The notes beneath the pieces were generated by a model that was not told the origin of the DNA, did no database searches, and saw only the letters and a program-made list of their open reading frames with translations. A program made the position numbers and the translations under genes. Source: Rhodococcus sp. 14-2470-1b (GTDB taxonomy: Bacteria; Actinomycetota; Actinomycetes; Mycobacteriales; Mycobacteriaceae). Taken from it: 48,650 nt of DNA. Location of the stretch: contig NZ_NPFY01000043.1 of NCBI RefSeq assembly GCF_002259415.1, positions 1-48,650 of the forward strand, written 5' to 3'. Every line of letters starts with the position of its first letter. The first letter of the stretch is position 1. Positions 8,189 to 17,169 of this stretch are shown here, piece after piece.

Positions 8189-9456
8189 TGATGACGGTGC
8201 CTGGGGGTGTGGTCATGTCTGTGCTGCAGCGCCGATCGTCTCGGCCGCCCTCGAGGTTCCGCGCGGGATTCGTGTTGCTCGGCCCGGCGTTCGTCGCCGC
8301 GATCGCCTACGTCGACCCGGGCAACGTCGCCTCCAACGTCAGTGCGGGCGCGCAGTTCGGATATCTGCTGGTCTGGGTGATCGTCGCGGCCAATGTGATG
8401 GCCGGCCTCGTGCAGTTTCTGTCCGCCAAACTTGGGATCGTCACCGGCATGAGCCTCCCTGAGGTCGTCCGTGAGAAATCGAGCAAGTCTGTGCGACTTG
8501 CCTATTGGGGGCAGGCCGAAGTCGTCGCCATGGCCACCGATCTCGCGGAGGTGGTCGGCGGTGCCATCGCGCTGTACTTGCTCTTCGACTTGCCACTGCT
8601 GGTCGGGGGCCTGATCACCGGGGCCGTGTCGATGGTTTTGTTGATGGTCCAGGACCGGCGGGGCCAGCGTCCCTTCGAGTTCGTGATTCTCGGTCTACTC
8701 GGTGTCATCGCCGTCGGATTCCTCGCCAGCGTCGTGGTCGAACCGCCATCGTTCACCGAGGCCGCGGCCGGTCTGATTCCTCGGTTCGACGGCGCGGAAA
8801 GCGTGTTGATCGCCGCCGCGATGCTCGGTGCGACGATCATGCCGCACGCGGTCTACCTGCACTCCGGACTCGCACGTGACCGGCACGGACACCCCGATGC
8901 AGGTCCGGTCCGTCGGCGGTTGCTGCGTGTCACCCGGATCGATGTCGGGTTGGCGATGCTGTTGGCCGGAGCGGTGAACATGTCGATGTTGCTGTTGCCG
9001 GCGTCGACCCTCGGCGGGCGCGAGGGCGTCGATTCCATCGAAGGTGCCCATGCAGCAGTGGGTCAGACACTGGGGCCCGCTATTGCATTGTTGTTCGCCG
9101 TGGGACTGCTCGCGTCCGGTTTGGCGTCGACCTCGGTCGGGGCATACGCCGGCGCGATGATCATGGACGGCCTGCTCCGCAAACGCATCCCGATCATGGT
9201 GCGGCGGCTGGTGACCCTGATCCCTGCACTGGCGATCCTCGCCGCTGGAGTCGACCCCAGTCGCGCTCTCGTCGTCTCGCAGGTCGTGTTGTCCTTCGGT
9301 ATTCCGTTCGCGCTGATTCCCTTGGTACGGTTCACCTCCGACCGCATCCTGATGGGCAGCGATGTCAATCACCGGATCACTCGATATGCCGCCTGGTTCA
9401 TCGCAGGAGTCGTCGCCGCACTCAATGTCGCGTTGATCTATCTGACCGTCGCCTGA
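8188..9456 (+). CDS. mntH: NRAMP-family divalent metal (Mn2+) importer MntH
   Basis: Proton-coupled manganese/iron importer of the inner membrane. The metal-binding motif DPGN appears in AYVDPGNVASNVSAGA near residue 43, and the second metal motif in MLGATIMPHAVYLHSG (MPH). Eleven helices fit the 422 residues. Two starts are possible: ATG 8188 with CAGGG 7 nt upstream, or ATG 8215 (MSVLQRRSS) preceded by GGGGGT; both are reasonable. It stands alone between ccdA and the convergent fbp operon, behind its own palindrome, which fits metal-responsive control. Confidence 0.93.
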   Translation: MMTVPGGVVMSVLQRRSSRPPSRFRAGFVLLGPAFVAAIAYVDPGNVASNVSAGAQFGYLLVWVIVAANVMAGLVQFLSAKLGIVTGMSLPEVVREKSSKSVRLAYWGQAEVVAMATDLAEVVGGAIALYLLFDLPLLVGGLITGAVSMVLLMVQDRRGQRPFEFVILGLLGVIAVGFLASVVVEPPSFTEAAAGLIPRFDGAESVLIAAAMLGATIMPHAVYLHSGLARDRHGHPDAGPVRRRLLRVTRIDVGLAMLLAGAVNMSMLLLPASTLGGREGVDSIEGAHAAVGQTLGPAIALLFAVGLLASGLASTSVGAYAGAMIMDGLLRKRIPIMVRRLVTLIPALAILAAGVDPSRALVVSQVVLSFGIPFALIPLVRFTSDRILMGSDVNHRITRYAAWFIAGVVAALNVALIYLTVA

Positions 9457-9891
9457 GCGGGCGCAGGTGAACAAGTCCTGCATGCCTGTGTTCGCGAATC
9501 GATCACCGTTCGAGTGGTGATGGTGGTGGGCGGTGAATCGGAATCAGTGGGTTCTTCCGCAGCTCGGCCGACAGGTCGTCCGTGAAAGAGGAGGGCTCCG
9601 CAAGGGTGCAACGGTTCGTACGCAACGCAATCGATGCAAATACGGGTGACGCCGCCGCCGGGCATCTTCGACGTTTGACCAGTTTCTTCGAGGCCGCCAA
9701 CCCGGCGTGCGGATCGTCGACGTCGGTGGCAGGTCGATGTCGGCCTGTTTCGTGCCCGGGGTCGAGAGGGGGGAATGCATCGGGGCGTTGCCTCGGTCCG
9801 GGATGCAAGTCCGCCCACTACCTACGCATTGTTCGCATCGGTCGCATGATCGAGCGGGACGCGCGGGGCAGTCTCACACCGGGTAGCACCC
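9457..9891. other. Gap between convergent mntH and fbpC; no gene supported
   Basis: About 435 bases. Open frames exist on both strands (for example 9582-9923 plus and 9503-9808 minus), but their products are Arg/Pro-rich with no recognisable fold. A small hairpin with arms ATCACC (9502-9507) and GGTGAT (9516-9521) follows mntH and might help termination. I see nothing else. Confidence 0.4.
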
Positions 9892-10938
9892 TCACAGGTC
9901 GTACGCGACGGCGTCACCGATGACGCGGATGGCGACCCTGTCGCCGGGGGTCAGGGCTGTGGTGCCGAAGCGACGTACGGTGACCCGCTGGGCCATAGTG
10001 GTGTTCGCGGCGTCGAGGCGGATCCCGAGCAGCATCTCCGACCCGAAGTATTCCACGTCGACGACGGCCCCTGATGCCCCCATGCCGTCGGGTGCCACCT
10101 CGATTTGCTCCGGCCGCAGCATGATTCGGGCTGTGCCTTCGATGGCGTTGGGGGATGGGGCGATGTCGACGTCGCCGAGGGTGCAGCGGGCGCGGCCGTT
10201 CTCGATGTGGGCGGGCAAGATCACTGCGTCGCCGATGAATTCCGCGGTGGTGACATCGACAGGGCGGGAATAGATTTCGCGGGGTGTGCCGATCTGTGCG
10301 AGCCTGCCCGAGCTCATCACCGCAACTCGGTCGGCGAACGACAGGGCTTCGGGTTGGTCGTGGGTGACGAGGATGGTGGTGATCCCGGCCTTGGCGAGGA
10401 CGTCGGCGACGATCCGTCGAGTGTTCGCCCGCAAGCCGGCGTCGAGTGCCGAGAACGGTTCGTCGAGCAGCATCAAGTCGGGTTCACGTGCCAGCGCCCG
10501 TGCGAGCGCGACTCGTTGCTGCTGGCCGCCGGAGAGCTGGTCGGGTCGACGTGAGGCGTAGGACGAATCCAGTGACACCGTCTCGAGCAGTTCGGTGATC
10601 TTCGAGAAGGTGCGGGCACGGCGTGGTAGGCCGAATCCGATGTTCGCGCCGACCGTGGCGTGTGGGAACAGGGCCCCGTCCTGGGCGACGTACCCGATGG
10701 ACCTTCGGTGCGGAGGCGTCCAGTCGGCTCCCGCGACGATCTTCCCGGTCAGTGCGATAGTGCCTGCGTCGGGATTGTCGAAGCCCGCGATCAGACGTAG
10801 CAGCGTCGTCTTACCGCAGCCGGACGGTCCGACGATGGCTGTGGTCGACCCGGCCTCGACAGCGAATTCAACTCGACGTAGCACCGTCACAGGACCGAAC
10901 GACTTGTCCAGCCCATCCACTTCCAACGCGTATGTCAT
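9892..10938 (-). CDS. fbpC: Ferric iron ABC transporter ATP-binding protein FbpC
   Basis: ATPase of a ferric (FbpABC/SfuABC-type) importer. The ATG at 10938 (MTYALEVDGLDKSFGPVTV) gives 348 residues, a normal length; longer frames run back into the permease gene and are not real. Walker A is GPSGCGKTT, the ABC signature LSGGQQQRVALARAL, Walker B LMLLDEPFSALD, and the switch histidine lies in TTILVTHDQPEA. A C-terminal TOBE-like domain (after residue 250: IMLRPEQIEVAPDG) matches the MOI-type subfamily. Its start overlaps the permease stop as ATGA. Confidence 0.93.
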   Translation of the reverse strand: MTYALEVDGLDKSFGPVTVLRRVEFAVEAGSTTAIVGPSGCGKTTLLRLIAGFDNPDAGTIALTGKIVAGADWTPPHRRSIGYVAQDGALFPHATVGANIGFGLPRRARTFSKITELLETVSLDSSYASRRPDQLSGGQQQRVALARALAREPDLMLLDEPFSALDAGLRANTRRIVADVLAKAGITTILVTHDQPEALSFADRVAVMSSGRLAQIGTPREIYSRPVDVTTAEFIGDAVILPAHIENGRARCTLGDVDIAPSPNAIEGTARIMLRPEQIEVAPDGMGASGAVVDVEYFGSEMLLGIRLDAANTTMAQRVTVRRFGTTALTPGDRVAIRVIGDAVAYDL

Positions 10939-12449
10939 AGTCCTGCCGCCTTTTTCGACTGGGAGAAGAGAACGTAGGTCATGGGCAGCGACAGCACGAT
11001 CATGATCAACGCGTACGGAGCGGCACCCGAGTAGTCGATCTCGCTGCTCAGCGACCAGAACTGCATCGAGAGAGTGCGGGTTCCGGTCGGTGCCAGCAGC
11101 AATGTCGCGGTCAACTCGTTCACGATCCCCAAGAACACCAAGGCACAGCCCGCTGCGGTGGCCGGCGCAGCCAATCTGAGAGTCACCCGAAAGAAGCTCG
11201 ACAGCGGTGACAGACCCAGTGACCGAGCCGCCTCGTCCAAACCGACGGGTGCCTGCGCGAGCCCCGCCCGCAGATTGACCAATGCGCGTGGCAGGAAGAG
11301 CACTGCGTAGGCCGCGATCACGACGACAACTGTTTGATACAGCGGATGTGCGTACCGAATGGCGGTGGTGACGAACGCCAGCGCAACCACGATGCCGGGC
11401 AACGAACTCGAGATGTAGGTGCCGCCCTCGAGGACACGGCTGAACCGTCCGCGGTGGCGAATCGAGATCCACGCGACCGGGAACGCGAGTGCACACGTGA
11501 TGACCGCACCGGCAATTCCGAACCCGAGCGTCTGCAGCAGCGCGGAAGAGACCTCGTCCCATTCCCACACCGCGCTGCCGCCGATGACAAGCCACCGCGC
11601 AACACTGGCGATCGGGACTCCGAGAGACAGTGCGATCAACATCCCCAGGAAGACGAGCGCGATCGGCGAGTACTGCCAACCGAGTTCTGCAGGCACGGCC
11701 GGGCGGGCTGCACCCGAGCCGATGCGGGCATACCTGGCACTGCCGCGCACAGCCGCTTCGATCACCAACAGCGTGAGGCACAGCAATACCAGAACCCCGG
11801 CGAGCATAGTGGCCGCAGTTCCGTTGAACGTCGATTGATACTGCTCGAAAATCGCTGTCGTGAAGGTGTCGAATCGGATGAAGACGAAGGCACCGTATTC
11901 GGCGAGTAGGTGCAACGCGACCAGAAGCGCGCCGCCGGCGATTGCCAGCCGCAGCTGCGGCACCACGACGCGAAAGAACACTGCCCACGGTCCGATTCCG
12001 AGTCCTCGCGCCGATTCCTCGACCGCGGGGTCGAGCCTGCGAAGCGTCGCGGCCACGGGAATGTAGACGAGAGGAAAATAGGAGAGCGTCGCAATCAGAA
12101 CGCCGCCGCGCAGCCCGCCGAGGGAAGGGATCGTCGTCACCCACGAGTAGCTGTTCACGAACGCCGGGACAGCCAGCGGCGCGGCGAGTAATACCGCCCA
12201 CACCTTCGCTGCGAATACTCGTGTGCGCTCGACCAACCAAGCGGCCGCGACGCCGATTGCGACACAGATGGGCACGGTGATCACTATCAACATCACGGTG
12301 TTGACCAATAGTTCGCGGACCCGCGACCGGAACAGCAGCGCCGACGCGGTGGCCCAGCCGGTGTCCGCGCTCTCCACGATCACGTATCCGAGTGGGATGA
12401 GCGAGATCCCCACGACAATCACTGCGGTGACAGCCAGTGGCAAGGGCAT
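10935..12449 (-). CDS. fbpB: Ferric iron ABC transporter permease FbpB (two fused permease units)
   Basis: Fused double permease with 12 predicted helices. Two BPD-type EAA loops are visible: one near VAATLRRLDPAVEESARGLG and one near AQAPVGLDEAARSLGLSP, each with EAA-like and G residues that contact the ATPase. I chose the ATG at 12449 (MPLPLAVTAVIVVGISLIP), which gives 504 residues; no strong ribosome site is seen and a start up to 20 codons earlier at a CTG cannot be excluded. 71 nt separate it from fbpA, and its stop overlaps the fbpC start, so the three form one operon. Confidence 0.9.
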   Translation of the reverse strand: MPLPLAVTAVIVVGISLIPLGYVIVESADTGWATASALLFRSRVRELLVNTVMLIVITVPICVAIGVAAAWLVERTRVFAAKVWAVLLAAPLAVPAFVNSYSWVTTIPSLGGLRGGVLIATLSYFPLVYIPVAATLRRLDPAVEESARGLGIGPWAVFFRVVVPQLRLAIAGGALLVALHLLAEYGAFVFIRFDTFTTAIFEQYQSTFNGTAATMLAGVLVLLCLTLLVIEAAVRGSARYARIGSGAARPAVPAELGWQYSPIALVFLGMLIALSLGVPIASVARWLVIGGSAVWEWDEVSSALLQTLGFGIAGAVITCALAFPVAWISIRHRGRFSRVLEGGTYISSSLPGIVVALAFVTTAIRYAHPLYQTVVVVIAAYAVLFLPRALVNLRAGLAQAPVGLDEAARSLGLSPLSSFFRVTLRLAAPATAAGCALVFLGIVNELTATLLLAPTGTRTLSMQFWSLSSEIDYSGAAPYALIMIVLSLPMTYVLFSQSKKAAGL

Positions 12450-12520
12450 ACGCGACCGGCCTGCGTGGCGACGCAGCCTGTCGGTCGGCCCCCGTTGTTC
12501 TCGGCCGTTCGTCGTTGGAA

Positions 12521-13549
12521 TCAGAGCAAACCGGCTTCGGTCATGAGTTCGGTGACTTTCGGGCTGTTGAGCGTGGCCGGGTCCACCTGCGGTGCCTGCA
12601 GTTCGGTCAGGGGAACCAGATCCGCGTTGGCCGGCACTCCGCTGCCCACCGAGTACTCGAACGACGTTCCGTCCTCGAGGATTTCCTGGCCTTTCGGTCC
12701 GGTGACGAACGCGAGGAATTTCTGTGCTGCATCTTGTTTCGCGCTGGATTGTAGGACGCCACCGCCGGAGACGCTGACGAAGGCACCGGGGTCTTCGTTC
12801 TTGAAGTAGTGCAGTGCGACGTTGCTGCTGTTCTCGCCGGTCTTGGCTTGATCGCCGAACCAGTAGTAGTGGTAGATCACGCCGCCGGGGATTTCTCCGG
12901 CGTTGACGGCTTTCATCACCGTGCCGTTGCCGTTGTAGGCGCGGACGTTGTTCTTCATCCCCTCCAACCAGGTGCGTGTGGCGTCCTCGCCTTTCAACTC
13001 GAGCAGCGCACTGACGATGGCTTGGAAATCGGCTCCCGACGGCGATGCTGCCCAGCGGTCCTTCCAGGCGGGGTCCTGCAGGTCCAGGAGTGAGGCCGGG
13101 AGCTGATCGGGGGTCAGCATGTCCGTGTTGTAGGCGAACACGGTCGAGCGGGCGGCGATACCCGTCCACTTGCCGTTCGACGGGCGGTATTGGCTCGGAA
13201 CCTGGGCCAGCACGGCCTGGTCGACGTCGGTGAACAGGCCCGCGTTCTCGACGAGCGTCATAGCCGGGGAGTTCTCGGTGAGGAACACATCCGCTGGCGA
13301 TCGGTCACCCTCCGCTACGAGTTGGTTGCCGAGTTCGGTATCGCTCCCTTGGCGCAGGTCGACCTCGATGCCGGTCTCCGCGGTGAACGCGTCGGCCCAT
13401 TCTTTCGTCAGCGACTCGTGTTGGGCGTTGTAGACGGTGATGCGGTTGTCCCCGCCCGGGTCGGACTCAGCGCTCGAACACCCCGACACCGTCAACAGTG
13501 CTGCGGTCGCCAGTGCGAGGCCCGCCATCAGTTCGATCCGCTTGCTCAT
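12521..13549 (-). CDS. fbpA: Ferric iron substrate-binding lipoprotein FbpA
   Basis: Extracellular lipid-anchored binding protein (class II periplasmic-binding fold) that captures ferric iron for FbpBC. The signal peptide ends in lipobox VSGC (Cys24). The mature part begins ITVYNAQHESLTKEWADAF, the usual FbpA/FutA start. Iron-ligand tyrosines are likely in the cluster IYHYYWFGDQ near residue 222, with the His in NAQHES as a further candidate. The start codon overlaps the stop of the upstream synthetase-acyltransferase gene as ATGA. An iron-box-like sequence sits 58-76 bases upstream. Confidence 0.92.
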   Translation of the reverse strand: MSKRIELMAGLALATAALLTVSGCSSAESDPGGDNRITVYNAQHESLTKEWADAFTAETGIEVDLRQGSDTELGNQLVAEGDRSPADVFLTENSPAMTLVENAGLFTDVDQAVLAQVPSQYRPSNGKWTGIAARSTVFAYNTDMLTPDQLPASLLDLQDPAWKDRWAASPSGADFQAIVSALLELKGEDATRTWLEGMKNNVRAYNGNGTVMKAVNAGEIPGGVIYHYYWFGDQAKTGENSSNVALHYFKNEDPGAFVSVSGGGVLQSSAKQDAAQKFLAFVTGPKGQEILEDGTSFEYSVGSGVPANADLVPLTELQAPQVDPATLNSPKVTELMTEAGLL

Positions 13550-16155
13550 CGTCCGTCCTTTGCATTTACCGGACCACTTCCGGTCGTCCCCGCCGCCATG
13601 GTACTTAGAGGATTGGCAAACCTAATGCCCGGCCCTGTCCCGCTCCACGGTAGGCGCGAGAGCACGAAGGTCGCGGCCTGCCAGTAGACAATCCCCACGA
13701 CGATCGACAGGGCGAATGCTGTCCAGGGATGGTCGTCGCGCAGCGGTAGATAGACCTGAAACTGGGTCAGGTAGATGTAGAGTGACGCGCTTGCCAGAAC
13801 CCCCGCAACTCGGCCCACAACTGCGGGGCACGGGACGGATGTGAGCCACACCAGCAGGCAAAGCCCGGCAATCACGATGACTTCTCGCTGGGTGTCGCCG
13901 AAGAAGAACCCGGGGATCGATAGCACGATTGCCGCGGTGACCCCCACTCGATGCCACACGGTCTGCGCCCGGGCGGCGGCCCAGCCGAGGGCGAACAACC
14001 AGAAGACAACCGCCGCGGTCAGAATGCGATTGCGGCTGTCGTCGATCTCGATCAATCCGTAGCGGGTAACCAGGCCCAATGCCACCAATCCCATCGGGAA
14101 CCAGAACGGGTGACTGCGTTCGAGACGTGCGACCGCCGGAACATAGAGCACAGCGGCGGCTAGGAGGACGATGTACACAATCGCCTCGACGAACCAGTAT
14201 CGCCATTCGACAGACCAACCGTCCGGGCCGAAGATTCCGTTGAGCAGCAATGCACTGGTGATGCGGTAGTCCCCGGTCAGAGCGATGATGGCCCCGATCC
14301 ACACCATGCTGGGGATGGCGATCCGAGCGACGCTGCGCACAGCATTGCGTGCGCGGGCGGTGCGATCGACCGTGCCGAGGTGGAAGCGGGCGAAGTTGTA
14401 GCCGGCGATTCCGAGAAGCACGTGCGCCCCGCCGAGCACCGAAAACAGGTGTATGTGCGATCCGGTGATCAGAACGATCGCAAGGGCGCGCAGCACAACG
14501 TTGGTCTCCACCTGTCGCCAGCCGCGGCGTAGGCGCGGTGCCTGAACGAAGTCCACGACTCGGGTGTTGTGCCAGTCCGCCGGGAGGTGACCGAGCAGCT
14601 CCTCCAGCCGAATAGACATCCGCACATACGACAAAGAGTCACCGCCCAAGCTCACGAACGTGCTGTCGTCGTCGACCCTTGCGTGATGCAGGATCTCGGC
14701 ATACATCGCTTTGACATCGGTGGTCTCGGGCTTTGTCGTCGTCGAGGTGGGCTGAACAGGGCCGGGCTTGCCTGCGAGTTCCGCGACCGCTCGCGCATCG
14801 GGTTTGCCGGTGGAGGTGCGCGGCAGCTCATCGACGACACACACCCGAACTGCTGTTGCGGGAAGGCCGCTGAACTGTGCTGTCAAGCGTCGCACGTCGT
14901 CGACGTCGGCGTTCTCCGCGACGACGACGAGTTCGTCCGTGCCGTCGGTGCAGCACACGGTCAATCCCAGGTGTGCGAGCGCGGACTCGACGCGGTGCAG
15001 ATCGATACGTAAACCGAACACCTTCGCGAAACGGCTGCGTCGGCCGACCACTTCGTACAGTCCATCGGCCGTTCGCCGGGCCAGGTCGCCTGTTCGCAGC
15101 TCGCCGGTGAGCGTGTCACCCAGGCGCAAGTCGTCAGGGTCGTGTGCGTAGCCGAGCATGACGTTCGGCCCCGAATAGATGAGCTCGCCCGTCCCGTCCG
15201 GGGCATCCGCGACCGGCTCGATCCGGAAGGACCCGCCGGGAATGGGCCGTCCGACGGTATGCGGATGGGTGGCGGCAAGATCCGGTGGCAGATAGGCCAT
15301 TCGGGCGGTCGCCTCTGTTTGCCCGTACATGACGAACAAGTCCCACCCCTGACGTCGGCCCAGCTCGGCGTACGTCCGGACGCGATCGGGTGACAGCTTT
15401 CCGCCGGCCTGCGTGACGTAACGCAGGTCGGGAAGATTCAGCTGGTCGAACCCGATACGGTCGAGCAGATCGAAGCTGTACGGCACACCCGCAAAGGTGG
15501 AAGCGCGGTGGGTGCGCGCAAGGTCCCACAGTCGAGTATCTGTGACCGAGGAGTTGGTCAGAATCAAGGCGGCACCGCGCAGGAGATGGCTGTGGACGAC
15601 CGAAAGCCCATAGCAGTAGTGCATGGGTAGCGTGGTCACGGCACGGTCGGTGGGGCGGATGTCGAGATATTCTGCTATCGACTCGGCGTTGGCCTGCACG
15701 TTGTCGTGCGAGAGACGGACGAGTTTGGGTGATCCGGTCGAACCCGAGGTGCACAGCAGCAACGCGAGATCCGGGTGCAGCTCATGTCTGGATTGTCGAT
15801 CGAGTTCCTCGACGACCGTGTTGCCGTCGAGGGTGCGCACCACCACATCGGGCCGATACGTGTCGATGAGCCCGTCGAGACGGTCAGGGTTGTCCCCCGA
15901 GGCCAGCAGTACGGGGTGTCCTGCACGCAGCGCCGCGAGGTAGGTGACGATGACCTCGACATCGTTGGTGCCGGCGATCAGTACCAGACGACGGTCGTGT
16001 CCAAGTCTGGCCGCCTGTCGGTCGATGCGCTCGTCCAGGTCGCGGTAGGTGATCGTCTCGTCCACCGATATCAGACCCGGTGCATGACCGAACCTGCCCA
16101 CATCGTGCACGAAGCGCACACCGGGGCGTTTCGGGCGGCTGAAGTCTCTGGGCAC
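13546..16155 (-). CDS. Fused adenylation-carrier-membrane acyltransferase protein (iron-box controlled)
   Basis: Three parts in 869 residues. Residues 1-450 are an ANL-type adenylating enzyme: phosphate loop LLLCTSGSTGSPKLVRLS, YGQTEATARMAY, the hinge region TGDLARRTADGLYEVVGRRS and the catalytic Lys in LPRTSTGKPD. Residues 480-550 form an acyl/peptidyl carrier with the phosphopantetheine serine in FVSLGGDSLSYVRM. Residues 560-845 are a polytopic membrane domain resembling acyltransferase-3 proteins, with a possible catalytic His in ITGSHIHLF. The start is GTG at 16155. Inference: it activates a carboxylic acid, loads it on the carrier and transfers it at the membrane, perhaps onto a metallophore or an envelope acceptor. 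Coupled by ATGA to fbpA. Substrate unknown. Confidence 0.8.
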   Translation of the reverse strand: MPRDFSRPKRPGVRFVHDVGRFGHAPGLISVDETITYRDLDERIDRQAARLGHDRRLVLIAGTNDVEVIVTYLAALRAGHPVLLASGDNPDRLDGLIDTYRPDVVVRTLDGNTVVEELDRQSRHELHPDLALLLCTSGSTGSPKLVRLSHDNVQANAESIAEYLDIRPTDRAVTTLPMHYCYGLSVVHSHLLRGAALILTNSSVTDTRLWDLARTHRASTFAGVPYSFDLLDRIGFDQLNLPDLRYVTQAGGKLSPDRVRTYAELGRRQGWDLFVMYGQTEATARMAYLPPDLAATHPHTVGRPIPGGSFRIEPVADAPDGTGELIYSGPNVMLGYAHDPDDLRLGDTLTGELRTGDLARRTADGLYEVVGRRSRFAKVFGLRIDLHRVESALAHLGLTVCCTDGTDELVVVAENADVDDVRRLTAQFSGLPATAVRVCVVDELPRTSTGKPDARAVAELAGKPGPVQPTSTTTKPETTDVKAMYAEILHHARVDDDSTFVSLGGDSLSYVRMSIRLEELLGHLPADWHNTRVVDFVQAPRLRRGWRQVETNVVLRALAIVLITGSHIHLFSVLGGAHVLLGIAGYNFARFHLGTVDRTARARNAVRSVARIAIPSMVWIGAIIALTGDYRITSALLLNGIFGPDGWSVEWRYWFVEAIVYIVLLAAAVLYVPAVARLERSHPFWFPMGLVALGLVTRYGLIEIDDSRNRILTAAVVFWLFALGWAAARAQTVWHRVGVTAAIVLSIPGFFFGDTQREVIVIAGLCLLVWLTSVPCPAVVGRVAGVLASASLYIYLTQFQVYLPLRDDHPWTAFALSIVVGIVYWQAATFVLSRLPWSGTGPGIRFANPLSTMAAGTTGSGPVNAKDGR
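13607..13625 (-). promoter_or_regulatory. Internal DtxR/IdeR-like iron box upstream of fbpA
   Basis: On the plus strand the 19-mer begins AGAGGATTGG and ends CAAACCTAA; it matches the consensus TTAGGTTAGGCTAACCTAA at 14 of 19 positions by my count. It lies within the 3' end of the upstream gene, 58 bases before the fbpA start, so it could give fbpABC a second, separately iron-repressed promoter. Confidence 0.55.
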
Positions 16156-16472
16156 CGAGCGAGTCTATAAGGGCTGCCGAACCTAACCTTCCGGCAACGA
16201 CTACGACTACGACTCCGCCGCCCGCGGACGAGCGTGGCGTCGTCTGTCCGCACACCGCACGGACCGCACGGACACAGATGATCGGGGTCAGCAACGCCTG
16301 CTCGGCGGTCGATCCGAAGATCGCCGACGGATCGACCGAGGATCGATGCGACGCCCTCTTCTCACCCTCACGCACGATCGATGGCATGGAGGGGGCAACA
16401 CCGGGGCGGTTGCGGGATTCGATCCGAGTCGGGCTGTCGTGGTTCGGCAGGCTGCGCGCGAGCGGGTGTCGG
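16156..16472 (-). promoter_or_regulatory. Iron-box promoter for the synthetase-fbp operon, likely leaderless
   Basis: On the minus strand a -10-like TAGACT (16167-16162) is followed by 6 bases and the GTG at 16155, so transcription probably begins at the start codon. A 19-mer at 16168-16186, read on the minus strand from TTAGGTTCGG, matches the DtxR/IdeR consensus at 14 of 19 positions and covers the -35/-10 spacer, the place for repression by iron-loaded IdeR. The rest of the gap up to cadD holds a 9-bp tandem duplication (CCGCACGGA at 16255-16263 and 16264-16272) and no gene I can support. Confidence 0.6.
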
Positions 16473-17126
16473 TCATGACGCGGCGGCGATCAGCCGGGCG
16501 AGAACTCCGGATTCGAGGAGGATGAACAGACCCAAGCCGATGAACACCGCTGGGACGAGCCAGTGCTCGACCCGTTCGAGAGTGTCGACGACCTTCCTGC
16601 GAGTGCCCAGTAGCCTGCCGGCGTAGCACCAGATCCCGACGCAGATCAGGAACACGGCGATGGTGACTGCGGTCTGTGGTGGACCGAGCGTCCGAAAGAC
16701 TGGGGTGTAGACGGCGATGTTGTCGGCACCGTTGGCGATGGTGATGGCAGCAACGCCTGCCATTCCGGTGGCAGCCACCGGGGGTTCGTCCTCGTGGTCG
16801 CTGCGCAGCCAGCGGATCAGCGTCCAGAATCCCAGCGACAGGGGCAGCACACCGAGTAGCCCGACCCATTCTTGCGGCACGATCACCAGTCCCAGGGCGG
16901 CGACGACGCTGGTCGCGACGAGGGTGATCAGGCCGAGGTATTGGCCGGCGACGATCTGCCACACCCGCGGCCTACCCTGGCTCGCGGAGGCGACGAACAG
17001 CACCGTCAGCACGACGATGTCGTCGATGTTGGTGCCGGCGAACATCGCCACTGCCGCGGCGATGGTGGTGATCACTGCCGCACCGGGCGTCGGCGATGAG
17101 GTGACCGGACGTCCCCGGTTCCGCAC
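16473..17126 (-). CDS. cadD: CadD-family cadmium resistance transporter
   Basis: Small polytopic membrane protein of the CadD branch of the LysE superfamily, linked to cadmium tolerance. Family marks are the paired helix motifs FAGTNIDDIVVLTVLF near residue 30 and ITIANGADNIAVYTPVF near residue 130, each with acidic residues in the membrane. Five or six helices fit 217 residues. It lies downstream of lspA, the P1B ATPase and cmtR on the same strand, so it completes the cadmium/zinc module; 43 nt separate it from lspA. Confidence 0.85.
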   Translation of the reverse strand: MRNRGRPVTSSPTPGAAVITTIAAAVAMFAGTNIDDIVVLTVLFVASASQGRPRVWQIVAGQYLGLITLVATSVVAALGLVIVPQEWVGLLGVLPLSLGFWTLIRWLRSDHEDEPPVAATGMAGVAAITIANGADNIAVYTPVFRTLGPPQTAVTIAVFLICVGIWCYAGRLLGTRRKVVDTLERVEHWLVPAVFIGLGLFILLESGVLARLIAAAS

Positions 17127-17169
17127 GCGACCGTCATGGAGTTCGATCGGATTCCAGGTCGGGAAGCAG

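Noticed and set aside
9503..9923. Possible small genes between mntH and fbpC on either strand
   Set aside because: Products are Pro/Arg-rich with no family resemblance, and ribosome sites are weak.
10939..12240. Upstream extension of the fbpC reading frame (782 residues in total)
   Set aside because: The extension is Arg-rich nonsense overlapping fbpB; the ABC protein begins with MTYALEV at 10938.
16255..16272. 9-bp tandem CCGCACGGA
   Set aside because: Two copies of a short GC-rich word in a gap; likely chance duplication with no relation to a gene start.
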